Source of the DNA: a virus
DNA: 35,895 nucleotides
Virus record (IMG/VR): IMGVR_UViG_3300010370_000106
Coordinates: 1-35,895 of that record
Strand: one strand, 5' to 3'
The notes below the pieces were generated by a model. The model worked only from the letters and a program-made list of their open reading frames with translations. It did not search any database and was not told the DNA's origin. This document shows, piece after piece, positions 14,652 through 22,400 of the stretch; positions within the stretch are counted from its first letter, which is position 1; each line of letters starts with the position of its first letter. The translations under genes and the position numbers were made by a program.

Positions 14652-15896
14652 TTAGCGGAAAATAGCAACGCTAAGATCATTCAGATCGTTTCCAGCATTT
14701 GCCGAATTGTTAATTTGTATTGGAATATAAGAGACCGTTTTTCCCGATGCATCCGGGCATCTAGTGTTATGGGATGGTGTTCCGCACACAGAAGAATAAT
14801 TAGCATCTGGCATCGCAGTTGTAAAATTGACTGTATACGCTCCTACACCGGTATCCGTAATACTTGATACATTGAATGCTGCACGAATTCGTACTGTTCC
14901 TGTACCATCAAAATTCACCCACGCTTTTGCAACAACAGGTGATGCAACATGCGACACTAACAGTTTGTTGGGTGTATAGAATGTCAGTGATGTATTTGTT
15001 GATGAGTTTGCAGCAGCAGACGAAATTGTAATTGTATTTGCATTGACAACAGAAGTAACAACTGAACCTACGTTGATTGTTGCACCAGTGACAAACATAC
15101 CAACAGTAATCGGTGCTGTATTTGACCGATAAGTTACTGAAGTATTTCCTGATGCCAGTGTACAGTTAGCAATAACTGCTTGCATATCAGTGAATGATGC
15201 AACATCATTTGATGCAATATGCGTAAAGTTCAACAGATTCATCGTCACATTACCAGATACGGTAACATCACCAGTTACACTCATACCATTTGTAACAACT
15301 GGATTTGACAGTGTTGTGCCTGGTGGAATTGCAGTGACAGTTGTTGTTGTTCTGAATCCCAAATGACGAACAGAGATCAGTGAGTTTGCTGATACAGTGC
15401 TTGTGAAGATAACGTTTTTACCTGAAAGACTGTAGTGTTCTGGTGCTCGTTGAACGATACCATCAATCGTTACAAATACTGTGTTTGCATCAGCGGGCTG
15501 TTCAGTCAAAACATACGTTCTACCTGCGCCGTTTGCAGTAAAGTTATCTGTCGTAAATAACCGAATATTGTTTGCAAGTTTATTGTAAGTAACAGAACCA
15601 TCAGGTAATGTTATCTGTGCGCCTGTTTGATAATTGCGATAAACAACATAAACATTATTTGTACCTGTTGGCGGTGCTTCAGTAAATGTCAGTGATGCGC
15701 CCGAGACACTGTACGAAACAATAGGCTCTTGCTGGACATTTTCAACAAACACTTCAATATCTGTTGGAAATGACACTGCACGTGATAATGTAAATGCTGT
15801 CGTAGAAGCATTACCTGAAAACCGATCAGCATCAGAAACAGGCGCTGCTGATCTGAACGGATCAAACGGTAATGAATTTTGCCCAATGTATGCCAA
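14652..15896 (-). CDS. Tail fibre / adhesin, paralogue B of the VNFxGT module (414 aa, TTG start)
   Basis: Fibre protein of 414 aa. It opens AYIGQNSLPFDPFRSAAPVS, followed by two beta units: RFSGNASTTAFTLSRAVSFP with FTEAPPTGTNNVYVVYRNYQ, then RTYVLTEQPADANTVFVTID with VQRAPEHYSLSGKNVIFTS. TLPDGSVTYNKLANNI lies between them. A GNVTMNLLN stem leads to the shared C-terminal region (SVVNANTITISSAAANSSTN, KAWVNFDGTGTVRIRAAFNV, YTVNFTTAMPDANYSS) also found at 8486-9211 and 15960-16592. It ends DLSVAIFR. The N-terminal unit matches the 140-aa protein at 12442. The start is TTG with AAGGA upstream. A CATAAATAC box lies 25 nt before it. It appears to be a single-gene unit. Confidence 0.8.
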   Translation of the reverse strand: MAYIGQNSLPFDPFRSAAPVSDADRFSGNASTTAFTLSRAVSFPTDIEVFVENVQQEPIVSYSVSGASLTFTEAPPTGTNNVYVVYRNYQTGAQITLPDGSVTYNKLANNIRLFTTDNFTANGAGRTYVLTEQPADANTVFVTIDGIVQRAPEHYSLSGKNVIFTSTVSANSLISVRHLGFRTTTTVTAIPPGTTLSNPVVTNGMSVTGDVTVSGNVTMNLLNFTHIASNDVASFTDMQAVIANCTLASGNTSVTYRSNTAPITVGMFVTGATINVGSVVTSVVNANTITISSAAANSSTNTSLTFYTPNKLLVSHVASPVVAKAWVNFDGTGTVRIRAAFNVSSITDTGVGAYTVNFTTAMPDANYSSVCGTPSHNTRCPDASGKTVSYIPIQINNSANAGNDLNDLSVAIFR

Positions 15897-15921
15897 AATA
15901 TGTCCTTTTTATTTTACTTTG

Positions 15922-15928
15922 TATTTAT
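15922..15928 (-). promoter_or_regulatory. Candidate late promoter (CATAAATA) for the 414-aa adhesin
   Basis: The minus strand reads ACATAAATACAAAG in the 63-nt gap between the 210-aa and 414-aa genes, 25 nt before the TTG start, with AAAAAGGACATA between. The core and downstream AC are close to the T4 late consensus. Confidence 0.55.
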
Positions 15929-15959
15929 GTAGCTTGCAGAAGTTCATGTGTTGTCACTG

Positions 15960-16592
15960 TTAGCGGAAAACTGAAACAAACACAGACGCCGCATCTGATT
16001 GTGTAGAGGAATCACCACCACTCGTTCTAACAGTAACCGACGTAGTTGTATATCCTTCCATCACCCTTATTTTTGAAGAAATAGATGCTGTTGATGCGGA
16101 CGCATTTACACAATAGTTTACATCAGGCAATGCTTGCGTAAAGTTCACTGTGTAAATACCAGTACCATCATCTTGAATACTTGATACGTTGAATGCTGCC
16201 CGAATAAGTGTTGCAGTAGTTGTTGCAGTGCCGTTGAAGTTCACCCATGCTTTACACAATCCTGGTGCTGCAACATCCGCAGTCATCACACGATTTGGTT
16301 CAACAAAAGATATTCTTGTGTTTGTTGCAGTGTTTGCTGCTGCTGATGAAAGCAAAATTGTATTTGCATTGACTACAGAAGATACTGTAACACCTCTACC
16401 AAATCCTGCTGCATAGATAATCATTCCTGCATTGATTCTAGCAGTATTTGATGTGAATGTTACATATGAATTACCCGTAGAAGTATTTGCATTTGCAGTA
16501 ACAACATTATACACATTGTTTTGCGTTGCAACTCCAGCAATAATTGAACCATCACCAAATGTTATGTTATCGCCACTATATACAATTGCCAT
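15960..16592 (-). CDS. Tail fibre / adhesin, paralogue C of the VNFxGT module (210 aa)
   Basis: Short fibre protein of 210 aa. The N-terminus MAIVYSGDNITFGDGSIIAG is a minimal attachment-like segment. The rest is almost wholly the module shared with 8486-9211: NVYNVVTANANTSTGNSYVT, SSVVNANTILLSSAAANTAT, GLCKAWVNFNGTATTTATLI, YTVNFTQALPDVNYCVNAS, ending in FVSVFR. Compared with the other two copies it has a 4-residue insertion (TTAT) after VNFNGTA and a different tip (about 165-200). The start follows a good AAAGG and lies 2 nt after the stop of the chaperone-like gene. It is last in the unit that starts at 18446. Confidence 0.8.
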   Translation of the reverse strand: MAIVYSGDNITFGDGSIIAGVATQNNVYNVVTANANTSTGNSYVTFTSNTARINAGMIIYAAGFGRGVTVSSVVNANTILLSSAAANTATNTRISFVEPNRVMTADVAAPGLCKAWVNFNGTATTTATLIRAAFNVSSIQDDGTGIYTVNFTQALPDVNYCVNASASTASISSKIRVMEGYTTTSVTVRTSGGDSSTQSDAASVFVSVFR

Positions 16593-16594
16593 TC

Positions 16595-16885
16595 TTAGCC
16601 CTTTGGATATTTGTCTTTGACTGCTTGAATCTGAGCAGCCATTTCAGCAGGAAAAACACCCGCACGAAATAATGCATCTAATTGATCACCAATAGATGGA
16701 TATTCCATGACTCGTTTTTCTTGATAAGATAAAGAGTTGAAAATCTCTTGTTCTTTTTGCTGTCTAATTTCTGTTGCTTGTTCTTCAGTAATAAGAACAA
16801 GTCTTGAATCAATCCATGCATCTTGTGAACCGTCAGATTCATATGCATAAATTTCATTTGTGTTTGGGTCTTTGTAATATTTCAT
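16595..16885 (-). CDS. Tail-fibre chaperone-like protein, 'YPSIGDQLDALF' family (96 aa)
   Basis: Protein of 96 aa beginning MKYYKDPNTNEIYAYESDGS, then SQDAWIDSRLVLITEEQATE, a charged helical middle, and MEYPSIGDQLDALFRAGVFP. The 'YyKd...e.YAYesDGSQDa.I' start and 'YPSIgDQLDALf' end mark a common small phage protein found among tail-fibre genes, probably an assembly factor. I start at 16885 rather than an ATG nine codons upstream, because the family N-terminus is there and the upstream codons overlap the previous gene. No strong Shine-Dalgarno is visible (GAGAAAA). Likely client: the 129-aa or 210-aa fibre on either side. Confidence 0.73.
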   Translation of the reverse strand: MKYYKDPNTNEIYAYESDGSQDAWIDSRLVLITEEQATEIRQQKEQEIFNSLSYQEKRVMEYPSIGDQLDALFRAGVFPAEMAAQIQAVKDKYPKG

Positions 16886-16893
16886 AATTTTTC

Positions 16894-17283
16894 TCAACGA
16901 AGCTCGTACCAATACGCTATGGAAAAGTTGGCAGTATTTGTTACCGAATATGACACATTGTTAGGAATGATATAAAAAAACGGTGAACCGCCACCGCCAC
17001 CACTAGGAGTAAACTGGACAGTGCCAACTACCGATCCTGCAATGTTGAACACACCAGTCATATTTCCTGATGCAGTAGGACTTACAACAACCATAATAGG
17101 TCTACCTGTTGTATTTGTGTATGTAGTTCCAGTAGCACGACTTGATGTTACATTTGTCCAAGTCTGATCAGCACCGATAGGAACAACAGATGAATTCAGA
17201 TTTGTTGATGTTACTACACCGCTGGGCAATCCACCACTTGATAATCCTGCTATTGTTCCGTCACCACTAAGAGTAAGTGCCAT
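16894..17283 (-). CDS. Short tail fibre protein (129 aa)
   Basis: Fibre module of 129 aa opening MALTLSGDGTIAGLSSGGLP, a typical anchoring start of small phage fibre proteins, followed by a beta-rich tip: DQTWTNVTSSRATGTTYTNT, GRPIMVVVS, then a Gly stretch GGGGGSPFF and a C-terminal FSIAYWYELR. The 'W.nvt.sR..GttYtN.tgrpI.v.v' motif with a YxxxR-type end is a recurrent fibre-tip fold in phages. AAGGAG lies seven nt upstream of the ATG. It comes 13 nt after the 201-aa gene. Receptor binding is inferred from type only. Confidence 0.75.
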   Translation of the reverse strand: MALTLSGDGTIAGLSSGGLPSGVVTSTNLNSSVVPIGADQTWTNVTSSRATGTTYTNTTGRPIMVVVSPTASGNMTGVFNIAGSVVGTVQFTPSGGGGGSPFFYIIPNNVSYSVTNTANFSIAYWYELR

Positions 17284-17296
17284 TTAGTTATTCTCC

Positions 17297-17902
17297 TTAT
17301 TCCCACATGATGTTTATAGTGCCAGCATCAAAAGTGTCTGTGCCGTTAATAGTTACGCGAATCATACCTAAAGATGAAGCCAGTGCTTTAGCGCCAACAA
17401 TCGTAGTCTCAGTATTAGTGTTACCTATAATAACGATCATTCCATCAACAACCCAAGTATTTGTCGTTGCGTCCAGTAAATCAAAAACAACTTTTCCAGT
17501 AAGCGGATATGCGGCTGACCACGTTGTAGCGTAAAGTTTAATATCACTTGAATATGCAGCACTGTATGCGTGATAGCTAACACCAGCACCACCATGCGTA
17601 ACAGAATAACCAGTATATCCAGAAGTTTCTGGACTAGTTCCTGGACCAATTTGCAATACAGGCGCGTTCGTACTATTGGTTGATACGTTATTAAACATCA
17701 CTGTAACACGTTTTGCCCACGACGGAATCCCTGGAAAATCAACGTATGTTCCTGATGCAGTTACCGCTACACCACTAACTAATTGACTTTGACCTAATGT
17801 ACGAAATGTTACGCCGTTTTCTTGTAAATCTAAAGTAGGAGAAGAATCTGCTGTAAGTGTTGCAGTAATAATACCTGATGTTGTTGTATTTAATTTTGGC
17901 AT
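17297..17902 (-). CDS. Tail fibre protein with 'DFPGIPSWAKRVTV' beta domain (201 aa)
   Basis: Fibre module of 201 aa. The N-terminus PKLNTTTSGIITATLTADSS is followed by TYVDFPGIPSWAKRVTVMFN (about 52-71), NAPVLQIGPGTSPETSGYTG and a C-terminus DTFDAGTINIMWE. The 'sGT.vDF.gIPsw.KRi.v.f..vStng....lQiG...g.e.sGY...' through 'R.t.ngtDtFDaGtiNI.we' pattern is widespread in phage fibre and structural proteins. Its ATG overlaps the end of the 71-aa gene closely (ATGTAAATG), with no Shine-Dalgarno, so coupling is likely. Confidence 0.77.
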   Translation of the reverse strand: MPKLNTTTSGIITATLTADSSPTLDLQENGVTFRTLGQSQLVSGVAVTASGTYVDFPGIPSWAKRVTVMFNNVSTNSTNAPVLQIGPGTSPETSGYTGYSVTHGGAGVSYHAYSAAYSSDIKLYATTWSAAYPLTGKVVFDLLDATTNTWVVDGMIVIIGNTNTETTIVGAKALASSLGMIRVTINGTDTFDAGTINIMWE

Positions 17903-18118
17903 TTACATTATCACCCATCTTGCGCCACTTCCAAGTGAAACGAACCGACCATCAATTATCGTTATCGGACCAACAGAGTATCCGTTTTCGTTTGTTTGGA
18001 ATGTGTAGCTGTTATAAATTGTGTTTGAAGTTGCAATAATTGCGCTACCCAATTGAATAGCTGTGTTGGTACTTGCAGCAGTACCGATCAAGCCACCCTG
18101 AACTCTAGTAATTGCCAT
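17903..18118 (-). CDS. Small fibre-associated protein (71 aa)
   Basis: Protein of 71 aa: MAITRVQGGLIGTAASTNTA, then SNTIYNSYTFQTNENGYSVG, and PITIIDGRFVSLGSGARWVI before a final M. The 'YtF.tn.NgySvGPitI.dG..VslgsGArWvI' ending is typical of small C-terminal fibre segments; the 140-aa protein ends in a similar way. I start at the ATG at 18118, one base after the previous stop, rather than the upstream one at 18145, whose extra residues (LLCWRYHN) look like read-through of the neighbour. Function is unknown beyond virion association. Confidence 0.7.
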   Translation of the reverse strand: MAITRVQGGLIGTAASTNTAIQLGSAIIATSNTIYNSYTFQTNENGYSVGPITIIDGRFVSLGSGARWVIM

Positions 18119-18119
18119 A

Positions 18120-18446
18120 TTATGATATCTCCAACAGAGAAGCAATAATATCTATTGTGTTATTCGTTGATGAGTTTGCTCTCAATTGGTCTGCTGCTTC
18201 CAAGACAAGTTTCTGTTCACCACCAATTGGTACCAATGTTGAGCCAGAAAGAATTGGAACATTTGCAATGAGAACGTAATCAACGCCTGACCGACGAAGA
18301 TGAATATTTGCGGTCACTGTTCCGGTTGATTTGTTGGCAATCGTCATACCAATCAGTGTGGTTTGTGTTGCAGAAGGACAGGTGTAAATCGTGTTCCCTG
18401 TCGTTTCAATGTTGACGTTTGCTCTTGATCTAAAATTGTTAGCCAT
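18120..18446 (-). CDS. Small virion structural protein (108 aa)
   Basis: Protein of 108 aa: MANNFRSRANVNIETTGNTI, YTCPSATQTTLIGMTIANKS, VTANIHLRRSGVDYVLIANV, PILSGSTLVPIGGEQKLVLE, then a helix-like AADQLRANSSTNNTIDIIAS. The 'i..t..tiYt.psatqttliGmtiaN......v.v.l.....dy.i.nvpi..GstLv..gg.qKlvLe..D.lra.s' pattern is a well-known small structural protein of tailed phages, probably a beta-sandwich. It is the first gene of a six-gene unit, with a perfect TATAAATA late box 20 nt upstream and AAGGA before the ATG. Confidence 0.78.
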   Translation of the reverse strand: MANNFRSRANVNIETTGNTIYTCPSATQTTLIGMTIANKSTGTVTANIHLRRSGVDYVLIANVPILSGSTLVPIGGEQKLVLEAADQLRANSSTNNTIDIIASLLEIS

Positions 18447-18466
18447 TTATAATGTCCTTGATTCTT

Positions 18467-18474
18467 TATTTATA
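18467..18474 (-). promoter_or_regulatory. T4-type late promoter (exact TATAAATA)
   Basis: The minus strand reads GATATAAATAAAG, containing TATAAATA, an exact match to the T4 late promoter core, in the 33-nt gap between the 233-aa and 108-aa genes. A second ATAAATA overlaps the upstream stop codon (18483-18477). It is the best promoter match in the window. Confidence 0.68.
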
Positions 18475-18479
18475 TCTAT

Positions 18480-19181
18480 TTATCCTAAAGCAATTGAAAA
18501 TGCTACAGTCTGATCTATCGCTGCATTAGCGGCAGTAAATGCTGCGTTTGCTTGAATGAAGCCAGAGTTGGCGTGAATAAATGCGCCATTTGCTACTGTA
18601 AATGCTGAATTTGCATATTGCCCCGTGGCATTCTGACTTTGATATGCGCTATTTGCGTGAACAAATGCAGCGTTTGCATATGATCCTGCACTGAGTGCTA
18701 CAGAATATGCAGAAGTAATATTCGCATAAATTGCGGTGTTTGATGAACCTACTAAGTAAACAACATTTGCTGTGTTGAGATTACCGTAGTTGATTGTTGC
18801 ATTTGACAGTGTTGTGTTGCCAACGATGTTTGCTGATCCACTGACTAGAAGATCATCAAATCCAATCTCATCTAAAGATACGTTACCGCTAATTGTAACA
18901 TTACCATAAACAAACAAATCACCGCCAATGTAACCGTTGCTGGTCACATTTATTGTTGCAACGTTACCAGTCAGATTGAATGAGTTTGCTTGCAGCGTAT
19001 TGATGTTTGCAAGATTACGAACATTCAGTGATGAACCATCTCCCTCAATAAAGATTGAAGAATTTGCTAAAAATCCACCGCTGGTATTGTTTGTGAGATT
19101 GTTTGCAACGGCAATTAGTTCAGAAGTGGCTGATAACCATTCTTGAAATGTATTAGCGGTAGTAAGTTGATTAATTGCCAT
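18480..19181 (-). CDS. Short heptad-repeat fibre protein (233 aa)
   Basis: Fibre-like protein of 233 aa. The start MAINQLTTANTFQEWLSATS and then ELIAVANNLTNNTSGGF is a known N-terminus of structural proteins in aquatic T4-like phages. A beta stem follows (GGDLFVYGNVTISGN, SGSANIVGNTTLSNATINYG). From about residue 160 it carries A-N-x-x-F heptads including HANSAYQSQNATGQYANSAF, which also occur in the 2057-aa fibre. It closes with AANAAIDQTVAFSIALG, nearly the same ending as the giant fibre (AANSAIDSAVALAIALG). It overlaps the upstream small gene by 11 nt. It looks like a miniature version of the giant fibre and may share a docking partner. Confidence 0.78.
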   Translation of the reverse strand: MAINQLTTANTFQEWLSATSELIAVANNLTNNTSGGFLANSSIFIEGDGSSLNVRNLANINTLQANSFNLTGNVATINVTSNGYIGGDLFVYGNVTISGNVSLDEIGFDDLLVSGSANIVGNTTLSNATINYGNLNTANVVYLVGSSNTAIYANITSAYSVALSAGSYANAAFVHANSAYQSQNATGQYANSAFTVANGAFIHANSGFIQANAAFTAANAAIDQTVAFSIALG

Positions 19182-19410
19182 TTGGTGTTCTCATTCTTGT
19201 GAGTTCATAAAGCATATTCTTTATTTCACTCATATCGGTTTCTAGTTTGTGAACTTTGTCTTTGAGGTCATTTTTTTCTTGTAGCTGTTTTAGTGCAATC
19301 TCACGTTCAGCCAGATACTTTTCCAAACCTACTCTGTCAGTATTTAGAATAGCTTTGGAATGAGTATCTCTAATAAGACCATTGTTTCCATCAATTTTGA
19401 CTAATGACAT
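19171..19410 (-). CDS. Small coiled-coil virion-associated protein (79 aa)
   Basis: Protein of 79 aa: MSLVKIDGNNGLIRDTHSKA, then ILNTDRVGLEKYLAEREIAL, then a predicted coiled coil (KQLQEKNDLKDKVHKLETDM, SEIKNMLYELTRM). The 'GLiRDt.SkAil..D..gleeYl..R....' N-terminus is a familiar small protein located next to large structural genes of cyanophage-like T4 phages; its job is unknown. It is preceded by GAGAGGAT at the end of the 2009-aa gene (4-nt gap) and overlaps the following 233-aa fibre, so it is translationally linked to both. A bridging or fibre-assembly role would be a guess. Confidence 0.78.
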   Translation of the reverse strand: MSLVKIDGNNGLIRDTHSKAILNTDRVGLEKYLAEREIALKQLQEKNDLKDKVHKLETDMSEIKNMLYELTRMRTPNGN

Positions 19411-19413
19411 GGT

Positions 19414-22400
19414 TTATCCTCTCGGCAAAGCAATTGTACGAAGATCACGAATCTTTGGTACATCCGTTGTGCTTTCTCCAGACATCACAATCTTGATTGA
19501 GAACGTCTTGAACCGATCAAATGAACTTGAGCCTGATGTATATGTGACTGAGTTATTTGCTTGATTGTTGATACCAGGAGCAAATGTCAGTTCACGATAA
19601 TCAAATGTATTTGTTGAAACAAAATTATTTGTGCCAGTCAATTCAGTCATCAATTGATAGTTCTTATCATCAAACTGATCAGGATCCGAACTAGAAAGAA
19701 TCTTGTAGTAAACATAGATGTTTGTTCCAGGTGGACGATATGCAGTCAAATAAACACGCAAGTCACCAGATTCAAATCCATCAGCAAGTGTTACTGATCG
19801 TGTCATGTAACGAACTTTACCATTACCACCAGATTTTGAATCTTCACCGTTGACGATAACTGATGCACCATTTGCTGATGTACCGACACACAAATTACGG
19901 CTAGATCCACCTGCACCAGTCAAACCATCTCCTGTAGTCACTGTAGATGCAAATAGATTGATTGTAGGTGATGTTGTGTAACCTGAACCTCCGTTTCCTG
20001 GAAGTACCCATGTACGTGAGATTTGTCCTCCTACAACATTCGCATAGACTGTTGCACCTGAACCATTACCACCAGAAACACTCAATTGATAGAATCCATC
20101 TATCATATTCACACCAGTATTTGCAACAATGATTGAATCATTCGTTAGTGGCAAATCATTGATGAGATTTTCAATCGCAATAATATCCATTCGTGAAGAA
20201 TCAATCAATGGAGAAATATCAGGATTTGTCGTTGCCATTGTTGCTTTGAGAATGAATGTATTATTGCCAGTTGTTGGATTCAATACACGACGACCGTATC
20301 CATCATTCATCTCATAGTTTTCTAACGGAATGATTGATTGATAGCCAGCCATACCACCCGTACTTTTCTCTGAATTGAACGAGTATGTGATTGATGTATT
20401 ACCCAAAACAACATCCGATGTAGACAAGAATACTAAATCATATGGAACATTTGCAGTTGGATTATTAACATTGAAGTATGCAGTCGCGGATGAATCAAAC
20501 TGACTGCGATACATTCTAAACATCATATCCGCGTTTTGATCAGCAACCCATGTTGAACCATTTTGTGACAAGAATAATGAACCGCCATATGGTTGTTCAG
20601 AAATTAGTGTCTGACTCTTGACATCTTTTGTACCTTTTTCTGCAACCCATACTTTATATTTGTTTGAGTTTGCAATCAGAACAAACGAATGTTCTCCTGG
20701 TTGCATATAAACGGGACTATCAAACACAAATTCGGTGTAATTTTCTGGATTATCAAAATCTGGTGCCGTTGTCAGATTAACTAGATCGGGCGTCAATGTA
20801 ACCGTTGAGAATGGATAAACAACAGAAGATGAAGGATAACCATTAACTGCTGGACGAATTTGTAATGTTACAGGAACATTGTCATCTTTTTCTTCAAAAC
20901 ACAAACAAATCTTCTCAAGATATATACCCTGATTATGAATAACCGGTGATACCAAGAATGTTTGTGCGAGAGGATCAACATATCCAACAACCACTTTTGT
21001 AGTCGTAGATTCTGTAATCACTCTTTCATCGGTTACCACAACACGCTCAATTTCTGGAACAGTTGCAGAAATAATAGTTTCTTCTTTTGTTTGTAACAAT
21101 CCTTGTGCAAAGAACGATGCATCTCCATTTGAAGTAGATGAACCCAAATCACCAGATTGATTATCAATCAAACGGAATCGTTTTTCACCCACACGGAAAG
21201 TACCAGTAGGAATAAAGAATATGCCAGCAACCCGACCATTTCGTGTTGTCTCTAAATTACCTATTGAGTATATTGATGTATTATCAGGAGTTGTTGTCCA
21301 ATTGACCGAAACATTTGCTGTACGAGTAAGTGCGTTATAAGCATTCATCGTTCTTTGTTGACCCGCACCTGTACCCGAAACAATGTAAATGGTATTGCTA
21401 TTTGCTGTATTTGCATACAATATTTCATTGTTTGAGCCTGATGCATCAACACGAAGTGTAATTGTGCTTACAGTTGCGGCGTTTGCGTTGGCACTGTAGT
21501 GTTCATAACCAGCAATACGAACAGAAGTTGCTGATGTAGAACCGATCAGATTTGCATTTGCAAGATTGAATGCTTTTGTTGGATTAACAGACACAACAGA
21601 CAAAACTTTGTTTGATCTCTGTACAGTCAAACATGTGCCTTCAACAGTGTTTGTTAGATTATTATAAATGTTTGCAGTTTCAAAATTTCCAATTGCAGTA
21701 TTATATTTGAGTCCACCTTTTACAAATATAAAACGATTTGCTTTTGCAACATATTTTGAAACATTTGTACTATCAAAAAACGAATATAATGTGCCTTCTG
21801 GTTTAAAGTTTGAACCTTTGAAAAGCACATTGCGATTACGCATATAAGGTATAATTGAAACATCAACAACACGATTGCCAACAGAACGGGTAATTGTTCC
21901 TACAGACAGAGTTTCAGAAATACCAGAACGAGTTTGACCAATTTCTTGCGTAGTAGTTGTTACTGCATATTGTGGACGACGACCGCTACCCGGAGCTTGT
22001 AGGGTTGTAGATGTTGTTGGCGTACCATATGAAATGTTTTGCCAGCTATCCCATTCAAGTTGTGTTGCTCCACCTACACGATCTATAATTTCTTGCCATG
22101 CATCTTTATCACCACCAATGTTCACAAGAACATCCGGTTTTTGGTTAACATCAATCCATGTATCAGATTTAGGATCAAGCTTGATTCTACCAAGGAAATT
22201 TACAACATTGAAAGGATTGACGTTGATTGACTTTGATGCTTTTGGTTGATCAATAAACTGAACTTCCGTTGAACCAATAGTAATGTTTGGTCCTTTTCTG
22301 CTGTGTCCTGAAGAAGTTGCGCCATCAAATGACAACAAGTGGTTTGAAATATTAAATGTTGGACGGAGTTCATTTTGTCTAATGTCAATTGCAGCATTAT

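Noticed and set aside
18119-18145. Upstream ATG at 18145 as the start of the 71-aa protein
   Set aside because: It would overlap the 108-aa gene and add LLCWRYHN-type residues unlike the module; the ATG at 18118, just after the previous stop, is a better fit.
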